Shown here piece by piece: positions 7,799 to 15,263 of a stretch of DNA of 64,000 nt; the stretch's first letter is position 1, and each line of letters begins with the position of its first letter. The translations under genes and the position numbers were made by a program. Location: contig CASFZR010000001.1 in NCBI GenBank assembly GCA_949299185.1, positions 124,001 to 188,000 of the forward strand, read 5' to 3'. The notes under the pieces are model-generated. The model did no database searches. It was not told the origin of the DNA and saw only the letters and a program-made list of their open reading frames with translations. This stretch comes from an uncultured Spirochaetales bacterium (GTDB lineage Bacteria > Spirochaetota > Spirochaetia > Sphaerochaetales > Sphaerochaetaceae).

Positions 7799-8500
7799 AT
7801 GAAGAAACTAGAAGAGATCACTGAATACTATGGCCCTATACTTGCTAAGGGCGCGTTTGAGCTTGGAGCCATCAGGCTTTCTCCGGAGAATCCGTTTACA
7901 TGGGTCTCAGGCTATCGTATGCCGATCTATAATGATAACAGGCAGTTCCTTGCGGAGCCTAAGTACAGGGCTCTGATCCGTGATGCCTTTGCCGACATCA
8001 TCGATTCGCTGGGCGTGCAGGTAGATAATGTCGCCGGTACGGCTACCGCTGGCATTCCACATGCCACGAGCCTTGCGGATATGCTCTACAAGCCTCTCTC
8101 ATATGTCCGTTCCTCATCGAAGGACCATGGGCTGGGGCATCAGATCGAGGGCCTGGGCCAGAGCGGGTCGTATGAGGGCAAGAACGTCCTCCTGATCGAG
8201 GACCTGATCTCTACCGGCTCCTCCTCGCTCAAGGCCGTGGAGGCCGTCAGGGCCGCTGGCGGCAGGTGCGATCTCTGCCTCGCGATCTTCACCTATGGCT
8301 TCAAGACCGCAGAGGATGCTTTCGCTGCCCTGAATCCACCGTGCGTGTTCCACACCATCCTTTCCTATGATGTCATGGTACGCACAGCCGAGGAGACCGG
8401 GTATATCTCATCAGATTCCGCCGCGGCTCTCCATGAGTGGCGCACCGATCCGTTCGGCTGGGGAGAGAAGAGGGGATTCCCTAGGGAGGTCAAGGCATGA
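7799..8500 (+). CDS. pyrE: Orotate phosphoribosyltransferase
   Basis: Joins orotate and PRPP to give OMP. The PRPP-binding signature VLLIEDLISTGSSS is present, and the N-terminal GAFELGAIRLSPENPFTWVSGYRMPIYND region fits the PyrE family. ATG at 7799 is preferred because a GAGGGG Shine-Dalgarno precedes it; an in-frame ATG at 7784 with no such site would add five residues. The stop overlaps the pyrF start as ATGA. It is the second structural gene of the pyr operon. Confidence 0.95.
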   Translation: MKKLEEITEYYGPILAKGAFELGAIRLSPENPFTWVSGYRMPIYNDNRQFLAEPKYRALIRDAFADIIDSLGVQVDNVAGTATAGIPHATSLADMLYKPLSYVRSSSKDHGLGHQIEGLGQSGSYEGKNVLLIEDLISTGSSSLKAVEAVRAAGGRCDLCLAIFTYGFKTAEDAFAALNPPCVFHTILSYDVMVRTAEETGYISSDSAAALHEWRTDPFGWGEKRGFPREVKA

Positions 8501-9378
8501 GCTATATTGACAGGCTGCGTGAGAGCGCCAAGGAGGCTGGGAACATCGTATGCATGGGACTTGATCCCGTGCTGTCAGTGCTTCCTGAGTCGGAGGCTCC
8601 GGTCCGTGAGCGCATCGGCTCGTATTTCTCAGAGCTTTTCCGCCGCATGAGGCTGGAGGGGATCTCGCCATCGGCCTTCAAGCCGAACATCGGATACTAT
8701 CAGTCGCTGGATGATCCAAGATCGGAGGACTTCTCTGGCTCTCTCGCACTTGTTGATGTGCTTGAGCTGCTTGAGACCTATTTCCCCTCGATTCCAGTAA
8801 TCCTCGACAGCAAGCGCGGTGACATAGCGAAATCGAGCGAGAACTATGCTCGTGAGGCATTCGATTGCTGGAAGGCTGATGCTGTCACCGTATCTCCATA
8901 TATGGGGAGTGATTCCGTCCTGCCTTTCGCGTATGAGGACAAGGGAATGTACATCCTCAACCGCACCTCGAATCCTGGGGGAAAGGACTTTCAGGATGAG
9001 CTTGTACTGGACCGCGTCGATGAGAAGGAGCTTTATCCGCTGTATCAGGCAGTGGCTCTCCGTATCATCGGATGGAATGATGGACGCCATGGCATAGGCG
9101 CCGTGGTCGGAGCGACGAATCCCAAGGAGCTTGGCAGGATCGCCGCGCTATATGCTGGCAAGGATGTACCGATGCTCATCCCAGGAGTGGGAAGCCAGGG
9201 AGGAAGCGCTACGGAGGTGATCGCCATGATGAAGGAAGCCGGCTATGAGCTTGCGCTCTCTCGCATCAACTCATCGTCTGGACTTACCCATCCATGGAAG
9301 AAGGGCGCGGCTCCTGAGGACTGGCTTGATCAGTGCATGGATGCTATCCACAAGCTCTTCGATGAGGCCTCGCTCTGA
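8497..9378 (+). CDS. pyrF: Orotidine 5'-phosphate decarboxylase, subfamily 2
   Basis: Decarboxylates OMP to UMP, the last step of the pathway. The catalytic D-x-K-R-x-D-I motif is visible as LDSKRGDIAKS at about residue 108. At 293 aa it is longer than the E. coli type and matches subfamily 2 (the actinobacterial/bacteroidete/spirochaete form), with the typical GLDPVLS opening. The start overlaps pyrE by ATGA and the stop overlaps the pyrDK start by one base, indicating coupled translation. Confidence 0.95.
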   Translation: MSYIDRLRESAKEAGNIVCMGLDPVLSVLPESEAPVRERIGSYFSELFRRMRLEGISPSAFKPNIGYYQSLDDPRSEDFSGSLALVDVLELLETYFPSIPVILDSKRGDIAKSSENYAREAFDCWKADAVTVSPYMGSDSVLPFAYEDKGMYILNRTSNPGGKDFQDELVLDRVDEKELYPLYQAVALRIIGWNDGRHGIGAVVGATNPKELGRIAALYAGKDVPMLIPGVGSQGGSATEVIAMMKEAGYELALSRINSSSGLTHPWKKGAAPEDWLDQCMDAIHKLFDEASL

Positions 9379-11048
9379 TGGACGCGCGTTCTGTCCTTCA
9401 AGGTAGCCATACCCGCGGGGAGCTTCACCTCGCGACTGTCTCCGGGGTTGCTTCGACGAAGAAGGAGCTGATAAGGCTCTTCGATAGGAACATACCGAGC
9501 GTGGATGTCATCACGACAAAGAGCTTCCAGGTCGTCCCGACCCCGGGAAACAGGGAGCCTGTCGTATGCTCTCCTTCCGTTGGGGACTTCGGTAATTCGG
9601 TAGGACTCCGCAATCCAGGCATGGAAGTGGCACTGAAGGAGCTGGAGGAACTCAGAACAGAGGGGCTTAGGGCCATTCTCAATGTCTCTCTTGCCGCGAA
9701 CAATCCTGATGATTTCATCACCCTCGTAAAGGCCTTCGACAGCGTTGCCGATATGCTGGAACTCAATTTCTCCTGCCCCCATGCCGCGGCTGGCTTCGGC
9801 GCTTCTATCGGTACCGATAAGGATACGGCCGTGGCATATGTGCAGGCGATAGTCTCCGCATATCCTGAGAGGAAGGCTCCGCTTATCGTGAAGCTTTCCC
9901 CGAATGTCCCTGATATAGCCTCCATAGCGGAAGCCGTGATAAAGGCGGGGGCGGATGGCGTTGCGGCTATCAATACCGTTGGACCGAATCTCTATATCGA
10001 GCCCCATTCCGGTGCCCCTATCCTCAACAATAAGCTCGGTGGAAAGGGCGGCGCATCGGGAGAATGGGTCAAGGAGGATGCTATAAGGGCGATCCGCTCG
10101 ATCCGCGAGAGGATCGGTGATGAGCCTATCATACTGGGAATGGGTGGAGTATCCTCCGCTGAGGATGCGAGGCGCATGGTCGCCGCAGGTGCTGACAGCG
10201 TAGGCATCGGATCGGCCCTGTCCCGTGTCCATCCGCAGAAGTGGGAGGCCTATTTCCATGCCATAAAGGCCGGTGAGGACAGCTCTGCCTATCTGTCGAA
10301 ATCCAATGCGCTGGAGTATACCCCGCATAGGATCGTGAAGAAGGAGCTGTTCGGATCGGATGTCGTCGTGCTGACTCTCGATGGGAAGACGAATGCCGAG
10401 CCTGGCGAGTTCTGCTTCATATGGATACCAGGCAAGGGTGAGAAGCCGTTTTCCGTCGCGGTCAACGACCCTCTTACCTTCCTGATAAAGAAGCGTGGTG
10501 AGTTCACCTCGGCGCTATTCGGGCTTTCCGAAGGGGACACGCTCTATACGCGTGGCCTATATGGCAGTCCAATGGTCTATGAGAAGACCGGAAGGGCCGT
10601 GCTTATCGGCGGCGGGACCGGAGCTGCTGTCCTGCCTCTTATCGCGGAGCGCCTTTCCAAGGATGGCACCGAGATGGATATCCGCGTGGGCGTGGTTGAG
10701 CTTTCCAAGGACAAGGAGCCGCTTGAGGACGTCCTTGCCTCCTATGGCGACTTCCGTGCCATCGCTGATGATGGCCAGCCTGGCCGTGTCGTCGACACGC
10801 TCTCTGCAGAGGATCTCTCCGGTGATACCGCGCTCTATGTCGTAGGGCCGGGTAAGCTGATGGAGAGGGCGGCGAGGAAGGCTGAGTCATTGGGACTCTC
10901 TGACAGCAGGATATATCTATCGATGGAGAAGAACACGATGTGCGGTATCGGCATGTGCGGTGAGTGCGTATGCGGTGGCCATCTTCCTTGCAAGGAGGGG
11001 ACGTTCTTCACATGGAAGATGCTCAAGGAGAATAACGTAGCGCTATGA
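9378..11048 (+). CDS. pyrDK: Fused dihydroorotate dehydrogenase PyrD-PyrK (class 1B)
   Basis: Oxidises dihydroorotate to orotate using NAD+. Residues 1-310 are a class 1B PyrD with FMN barrel motifs and the catalytic Cys in ELNFSCPHA. Residues from about 315 are PyrK: a ferredoxin-reductase-like FAD/NAD module (AVLIGGGTGAAVLPLI) and a C-terminal [2Fe-2S] site (MCGIGMCGECVCGG). In most bacteria these are separate pyrD and pyrK genes forming a heterotetramer; here both are in one 556-aa chain. The fourth cluster cysteine follows unusually closely after the CxxxxCxxC part, so the cluster loop is short. A role as a UMP-operon enzyme is certain from context. Confidence 0.94.
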   Translation: MDARSVLQGSHTRGELHLATVSGVASTKKELIRLFDRNIPSVDVITTKSFQVVPTPGNREPVVCSPSVGDFGNSVGLRNPGMEVALKELEELRTEGLRAILNVSLAANNPDDFITLVKAFDSVADMLELNFSCPHAAAGFGASIGTDKDTAVAYVQAIVSAYPERKAPLIVKLSPNVPDIASIAEAVIKAGADGVAAINTVGPNLYIEPHSGAPILNNKLGGKGGASGEWVKEDAIRAIRSIRERIGDEPIILGMGGVSSAEDARRMVAAGADSVGIGSALSRVHPQKWEAYFHAIKAGEDSSAYLSKSNALEYTPHRIVKKELFGSDVVVLTLDGKTNAEPGEFCFIWIPGKGEKPFSVAVNDPLTFLIKKRGEFTSALFGLSEGDTLYTRGLYGSPMVYEKTGRAVLIGGGTGAAVLPLIAERLSKDGTEMDIRVGVVELSKDKEPLEDVLASYGDFRAIADDGQPGRVVDTLSAEDLSGDTALYVVGPGKLMERAARKAESLGLSDSRIYLSMEKNTMCGIGMCGECVCGGHLPCKEGTFFTWKMLKENNVAL

Positions 11049-12082
11049 TCGATCCCCATGTGCATCTGAGGGACTGGGAGCAGAAGGATAAGGAGACGGT
11101 GCTTCACGGCATGGAAGCCGCGAGGCGCCTTGGCTTCACGCACCTCTTCGATATGCCGAACACCAGTCCGGCCTGTACGTCTCGCGCCCTGCTGCTGGAG
11201 CGTCTCGCCCTTGGCGGTGAGGCCTCTGAGAAGACCGGTGTCTCCTATCATATCTACGCGGGGCTGACGAATGATGAGAATGAGATACGGGAAGCCGTAC
11301 ATCTTCATTCAGAGCTTTTCCCCCTTATCGTGGGCCTGAAGATGTTTGCCGGCCACAGCACCGGGAACATGGGAATCATCGGGATAGAGGCGCAGAGAAG
11401 GGTATTCCAGATCCTAGCTGATTCTAGGTATGAGGGCGTGCTTGCGGTCCATGCCGAGAAGGAGGAGCTGCTTCATCCTGAGCTGTATATCCCCGGTCAT
11501 TATGAGACTCATAGCGATGCCCGTCCTGCTGCCGCGGAGACAGAGAGCGCGAAGGATCTTGTGTCACTGGCGCTTGAGACTGGCTTCAAGGGTACGTTGC
11601 ATATCTGCCACGTGTCGGCGGCATCGACGATAGCGTATGTCAGTTCGATGCGCGACAGGCTCAGTATAACGATGGGGGCGACGCCGCACCATGCGCTCCT
11701 TTCCCGTCGCGACGCCGAGGATGAGAGCCTGATGCTGAAGATGAATCCTCCGCTCAGGAGCGAGGAGAACAGGGATGCCGTGTTCAGCGCGCTTCTCGAT
11801 GGGACGATAGACTGGGCGGAATCCGATCATGCACCGCATACTAGAAGCGATAAGGAGAATGGTGCATCCGGAATCCCTGGGTTGCCTGGCATGCTTCTCC
11901 TCCTGGATAGGATGAGGAAGGCTGGATGCGGCGAGGAGCGCCTCAAAGAGGCCTTCGGAGGGGCAGTGATCCGCACGTTCGGACTGGCTGATGAGGATAT
12001 ATCATTGCCTTCTGATCCCCTTGAGCGCTATCTGGAGGTGCGTGGCGAGTACTGGCTCGATCCCTATCGGACGCTTACCTGA
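11045..12082 (+). CDS. pyrC: Dihydroorotase
   Basis: Zinc amidohydrolase that closes carbamoyl aspartate to dihydroorotate. Metal ligands are visible: the HxH pair in DPHVHLRD at the very N-terminus, the carbamylated Lys in VGLKMFAGHS, the His in LHICHVSAA and the Asp in ESDHAPH. The protein begins directly at the HxH strand, so the small N-terminal beta-domain of many dihydroorotases is reduced. It overlaps pyrDK by ATGA and closes the operon. No carAB or pyrR is present in this window. Confidence 0.94.
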   Translation: MIDPHVHLRDWEQKDKETVLHGMEAARRLGFTHLFDMPNTSPACTSRALLLERLALGGEASEKTGVSYHIYAGLTNDENEIREAVHLHSELFPLIVGLKMFAGHSTGNMGIIGIEAQRRVFQILADSRYEGVLAVHAEKEELLHPELYIPGHYETHSDARPAAAETESAKDLVSLALETGFKGTLHICHVSAASTIAYVSSMRDRLSITMGATPHHALLSRRDAEDESLMLKMNPPLRSEENRDAVFSALLDGTIDWAESDHAPHTRSDKENGASGIPGLPGMLLLLDRMRKAGCGEERLKEAFGGAVIRTFGLADEDISLPSDPLERYLEVRGEYWLDPYRTLT

Positions 12083-12107
12083 TCATATCTGTTTCTCTAT
12101 ATTCACG

Positions 12108-12137
12108 CAGCCTCTTCGGAGGCTGTTTCACTTTATT
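12108..12137 (+). terminator. Terminator of the pyr operon
   Basis: CAGCCTC (12108-12114), UUCG-type loop TTCG, GAGGCTG (12119-12125), then TTTCACTTTATTT. A stable tetraloop hairpin 25 bases after the pyrC stop. The following T-rich stretch also forms the -35 region of the corA promoter. Confidence 0.75.
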
Positions 12138-12154
12138 TCCTCTTGTGCTACCAT
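12126..12154 (+). promoter_or_regulatory. corA promoter with extended -10
   Basis: TTTCAC (12126-12131), 17 bases, TACCAT (12149-12154) preceded by TGC. The extended -10 form TGCTAnCAT recurs at other genes in the window. Transcription should start near 12161, giving a roughly 105-nt leader that begins just before the Shine-Dalgarno of the leader peptide. Confidence 0.5.
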
Positions 12155-12175
12155 CACCATGATAAGGAGAAAGAC

Positions 12176-12220
12176 ATGGACGAAGGCGGAAGTACCAACC
12201 CTTTACCTAGACGTACTTGA
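12176..12220 (+). CDS. corA leader peptide (14 aa)
   Basis: Short ORF encoding MDEGGSTNPLPRRT, with AAGGAG (12164-12169) six bases before its ATG. It lies in the corA 5' leader before a hairpin. The acidic start and PLPRR end recall the Salmonella MgtL leader peptide (which has acidic-proline residues and PLPRR), whose translation controls the Mg2+ transporter gene mgtA. The similarity is short and could be chance, but the placement before a Mg2+ channel gene is telling. Confidence 0.55.
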   Translation: MDEGGSTNPLPRRT

Positions 12221-12224
12221 TTAG

Positions 12225-12254
12225 AGCCTTCGACCGCCATAGTGGTCAGAGGCT
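12225..12254 (+). promoter_or_regulatory. Hairpin between corA leader peptide and corA
   Basis: AGCCT (12225-12229) pairs with AGGCT (12250-12254) and GACC (12232-12235) with GGTC (12244-12247), around an eight-base loop. It begins five bases after the leader-peptide stop and ends just before the corA Shine-Dalgarno GGAGGG (12257-12262). A ribosome finishing or stalling on the leader peptide would affect its folding. There is no U-run, so it is not itself an intrinsic terminator. Confidence 0.5.
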
Positions 12255-12266
12255 TCGGAGGGCCAG

Positions 12267-13292
12267 ATGATCACTAAGAGAATGGATTTATCCCCAAGAC
12301 AGGATTTTACCTGGATCGATGCCAGGGAACTCGATAAGGATGATATCTCGATCCTTACCGATGAGTATCTCATCTCATCGGAGCTTCTCGCTGATATCAT
12401 GGATGTGGACGAGCAGAGCCGTATAGAGAAGGATGATGACTACACGATCATCATCTGCCGCCTGCCATCAAGCGAGGAGGATGAGGAGAACCCCCTTGAG
12501 CGTACCTCGATACCGCTTGGCATCGTGCTATACCCTGATAAGGTCATAACGATATGCCGTGGCGACAGCGTCGTCATCGATGACTTCGCCCGCCACAGGT
12601 TCAGGCAGTGCCCCGTGGATACCAAGGAGGGCTTCGTTATATCGATACTGGGACATGCGGCCCTCGTCTACATCAGGCTCTTGAAGTATATCAACAGGCA
12701 GAAGGATATCGTGGAGGAGCAGCTGCAGAAGTCGATAATGAACTATGAGCTTATACAGCTCTTGCAGATACAGAAGTCGCTTGTATACCTTACGACCGGC
12801 CTTACCGGGAATGAGATGCTCTTGGAGAAGCTGCAGAAGACGCCGTACTTCCGCGTCAACAACGAGGCGGAGGAGGAGTTCCTTGAGGATAGCATCACCG
12901 ATAACAAGCAGGCTATCGCGATGGCTAATATCTATTCCGATATCCTCACCGGCACGATGGATGCGTTCGCCTCCGTCATCAGCAACAACATGAATGTGAT
13001 AATGAAGCGCCTTACGGTGATCTCGCTGTCGCTGATGTTCCCGACCTTCATCACCGGCTTCTTCGGCATGAACATATCGCTTCCTGGCGTTGATGGCCCT
13101 TGGGCCTGGCTCTTCCTCTTAATACTCTGCGGCCTGGTGGCCTTGATCGGAAATATCTTCATCTCCGACAGGAAGAACCGCTCGGTGCTGAAGGCCAGCC
13201 TGGCGGAGAAGAAGAGGGGAAGGAGCGACCGCAGTCCCGCGGAGATCAAGTATCTCAGGCGCAAGCGTGAGACGCTCGAGGGCGACGACTAA
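12267..13292 (+). CDS. corA: Magnesium/cobalt transport protein CorA
   Basis: Pentameric inner-membrane Mg2+ channel. A large N-terminal cytoplasmic domain of about 270 residues is followed by two C-terminal transmembrane helices; the first ends in the signature GMN (TGFFGMNISLPG), which forms the selectivity filter. The charged C-terminal tail is typical. GGAGGG lies four bases before the ATG. The gene is monocistronic, with its own promoter and leader peptide, and its last four bases overlap the convergent methyltransferase gene. Confidence 0.95.
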   Translation: MITKRMDLSPRQDFTWIDARELDKDDISILTDEYLISSELLADIMDVDEQSRIEKDDDYTIIICRLPSSEEDEENPLERTSIPLGIVLYPDKVITICRGDSVVIDDFARHRFRQCPVDTKEGFVISILGHAALVYIRLLKYINRQKDIVEEQLQKSIMNYELIQLLQIQKSLVYLTTGLTGNEMLLEKLQKTPYFRVNNEAEEEFLEDSITDNKQAIAMANIYSDILTGTMDAFASVISNNMNVIMKRLTVISLSLMFPTFITGFFGMNISLPGVDGPWAWLFLLILCGLVALIGNIFISDRKNRSVLKASLAEKKRGRSDRSPAEIKYLRRKRETLEGDD

Positions 13293-14515
13293 TGCCTGAT
13301 GACGCGGATGACCGCTCCCTTAAGGTACTCGCTTTCAGGGAATGAGAGGCGTACCGGATGGTCCTCCCCGGCGCTCAGGGTGCGTAGGAGCTGCACCTCC
13401 GCGTGCGCGTCCGCGGCTGCCCATGATAGCATCATACGGAAGTTCTCCATCGTCATTGCGGCGGAACATGAGAATGTGGCTATTATTCCGCCGTTCCTTA
13501 TCTTCATCATGGCGACGCGATTGAGGTCCTTATATGCCTTCATGGCGTTGTCGAGATTGCTCTTCGTCCTAGCAAGCTTCGGCGGATCGAGGATCATCAG
13601 GTCATACCTGCCGTTCTCGACTGTACGGATGTACTCGAAGCAGTCGGTATCGGTGATAGTGACACGCTCTCTTGATCCCTTGGGTATAACACCATCATCC
13701 TCGTTGATATGCACCTGATACAATAGGTGCCTGAGCGCGCTTTCCGAGGAATCCACGGCATCTACGGAGAGCGCTCCTCCTCTTAGCGCGTGGAGCGTGA
13801 ATGGACCGGTGTATGAGAATAGGTCGAGTACCGTCTTCCCTTCAGCATACCCCTCGACTATCCTGCGGTTATCCCTCTGATCGCAGTAGAATCCTGACTT
13901 CTGCCCCTTGCCGGGCGCAGCCTCGTAGAGTATGCCGTCCTCGATGAACCTCACATTCGTGCGTGATAGATCCTCCGAGGTCTCCCTTCCTTCCTTGAAT
14001 GTCCTTATCCGCTCCGACAGCCCTTCGGAGGATGCGTATGCCTTATCCACCGAGGCCTCTATGATAGCGGGGTGGAGAAGGGTATCAAGCTCTGCGGCGA
14101 TTCCTGGGAGGAAGCGGTCCGCGAAGCGCGATGAGACGATGATCCTTATCTCCCTGCCATAGCAGTCTGCCGCGATTCCCGGAAGGAAGTCGGCCTCTCC
14201 GTGGATCAGGCGCAAGGCCGTCGTGCCTTTCTCTCCGAGCAGCCTTGCTCTCCGCAGTACGGATTTCCTCACCAGCGATCTCACGAGAGTCTCGTCTGCT
14301 GGGGTCCCTTCGTCCCAAGACAGGAGGTGAAGCACTATATGGCTCTTCTCGTCGTAGTAGCCGTAAGCGATGAAATCACCATTGGCTGACATTACCTTGG
14401 CGAAATCGCCTTCGCCCCTGTCTCCATCGATGTGGCCTATAGCGCCGGAGAATACCCACGGGTGGTGCTTGAGAAGGAGCTTCTCCCTTCCTTCCTTTAT
14501 CGTGATCGTATGCAT
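13289..14515 (-). CDS. rlmI: RlmI-family 23S rRNA (cytosine-5) methyltransferase
   Basis: SAM-dependent RNA m5C methyltransferase of the RlmI/YccW group. The N-terminal about 80 residues form a PUA RNA-binding domain (KHHPWVFSGAI opening). The middle links to a Rossmann methyltransferase with SAM motif VLDLFSYTGPFTLHALRGGA, motif IV LDPPKLA, and a catalytic Cys in ATFSCSAAM. The 408-aa length is close to E. coli RlmI (396). It is convergent with corA, with a 4-bp overlap of the stop codons and no terminator between. The exact base modified cannot be told from sequence. Confidence 0.85.
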   Translation of the reverse strand: MHTITIKEGREKLLLKHHPWVFSGAIGHIDGDRGEGDFAKVMSANGDFIAYGYYDEKSHIVLHLLSWDEGTPADETLVRSLVRKSVLRRARLLGEKGTTALRLIHGEADFLPGIAADCYGREIRIIVSSRFADRFLPGIAAELDTLLHPAIIEASVDKAYASSEGLSERIRTFKEGRETSEDLSRTNVRFIEDGILYEAAPGKGQKSGFYCDQRDNRRIVEGYAEGKTVLDLFSYTGPFTLHALRGGALSVDAVDSSESALRHLLYQVHINEDDGVIPKGSRERVTITDTDCFEYIRTVENGRYDLMILDPPKLARTKSNLDNAMKAYKDLNRVAMMKIRNGGIIATFSCSAAMTMENFRMMLSWAAADAHAEVQLLRTLSAGEDHPVRLSFPESEYLKGAVIRVIRH

Positions 14516-14567
14516 GAGACCATCGTAGTGTATGGCAAATACTATGTCAAAAGGCTATGCTCAGGGC

Positions 14568-15230
14568 ATGAAGGCAGTATTCTTCGATCTTGATGGGACT
14601 CTTTTCTACACGCTTGAGGACATAAAGGCGGCGATAGACTACGCCATCGCCCCATATGATGGCGACAGCGTGCCTCTGGATGACGTAAGGCGCTATGTGG
14701 GACGCGGGCTGAGACGGGCACTTGCCCAGGCCATAGTCGAGCATTGTCCGCCGCTCGAGGATGAGGGCGAGCAGGAGCTTATGCAGGCACTTATGATCTC
14801 GTATTATGAGAAGCATCCTGTGGTGCATACGTATCCCTATCCGGGAATCGCGGAGCTGCTTGCTTCCCTGAAGGAGAGGGAGGTAATCCTTGGCATCATC
14901 TCGAATAAGGCCGATAGGATCGTGCAGGAGATCGTCTCGACGCTTTCTCCCGTGCCCTTTGATTTCGTTACAGGTGCTGTCCCCGGTGTTCCCCTCAAGC
15001 CTGATCCCTCATCGCTTCTCTCCGCGCTCAGCCGCCTCTCGCTATCAAAGGAGGACATCGTATACGTCGGAGACAGTCCTGTCGATGCAGAGACAGCAAG
15101 CCGCGCAGGGGTCCGCTCCGTGATCGTCTCCTATGGCTTTTCCTCGAAGGAGGAGCTTGAAGGCAGGGGAATCGAGGTCGGTGCGGAAAATGTCGCCGAG
15201 CTGGGCTATGTATTGTCGCGATACCTGTGA
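14568..15230 (+). CDS. gph: HAD-family phosphatase, phosphoglycolate phosphatase-like
   Basis: Small-molecule phosphatase of the haloacid dehalogenase superfamily. It has nucleophile motif DLDGTLF near the start, ISNKA (motif II), KPDPSSLL (motif III Lys) and YVGDSPVDAETASRAG (motif IV), with a helical C1 cap. ATG at 14568 is preferred, since the HAD strand normally begins within a few residues; the frame stays open back to an ATG at 14532. Phosphoglycolate is the best family guess, but other phosphosugars or pyrophosphate are possible. pgm follows. Confidence 0.8.
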   Translation: MKAVFFDLDGTLFYTLEDIKAAIDYAIAPYDGDSVPLDDVRRYVGRGLRRALAQAIVEHCPPLEDEGEQELMQALMISYYEKHPVVHTYPYPGIAELLASLKEREVILGIISNKADRIVQEIVSTLSPVPFDFVTGAVPGVPLKPDPSSLLSALSRLSLSKEDIVYVGDSPVDAETASRAGVRSVIVSYGFSSKEELEGRGIEVGAENVAELGYVLSRYL

Positions 15231-15235
15231 TTCGG

Positions 15236-15244
15236 TGCTATCAT
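15236..15244 (+). promoter_or_regulatory. Candidate extended -10 upstream of pgm
   Basis: TGCTATCAT, the same extended -10 form seen at other genes here, 20 bases before the pgm ATG. A regular AGGAGG Shine-Dalgarno follows it, so this would give a short normal leader. No good -35 at the right distance. Confidence 0.35.
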
Positions 15245-15263
15245 TAAAACTTAGGAGGATTAA

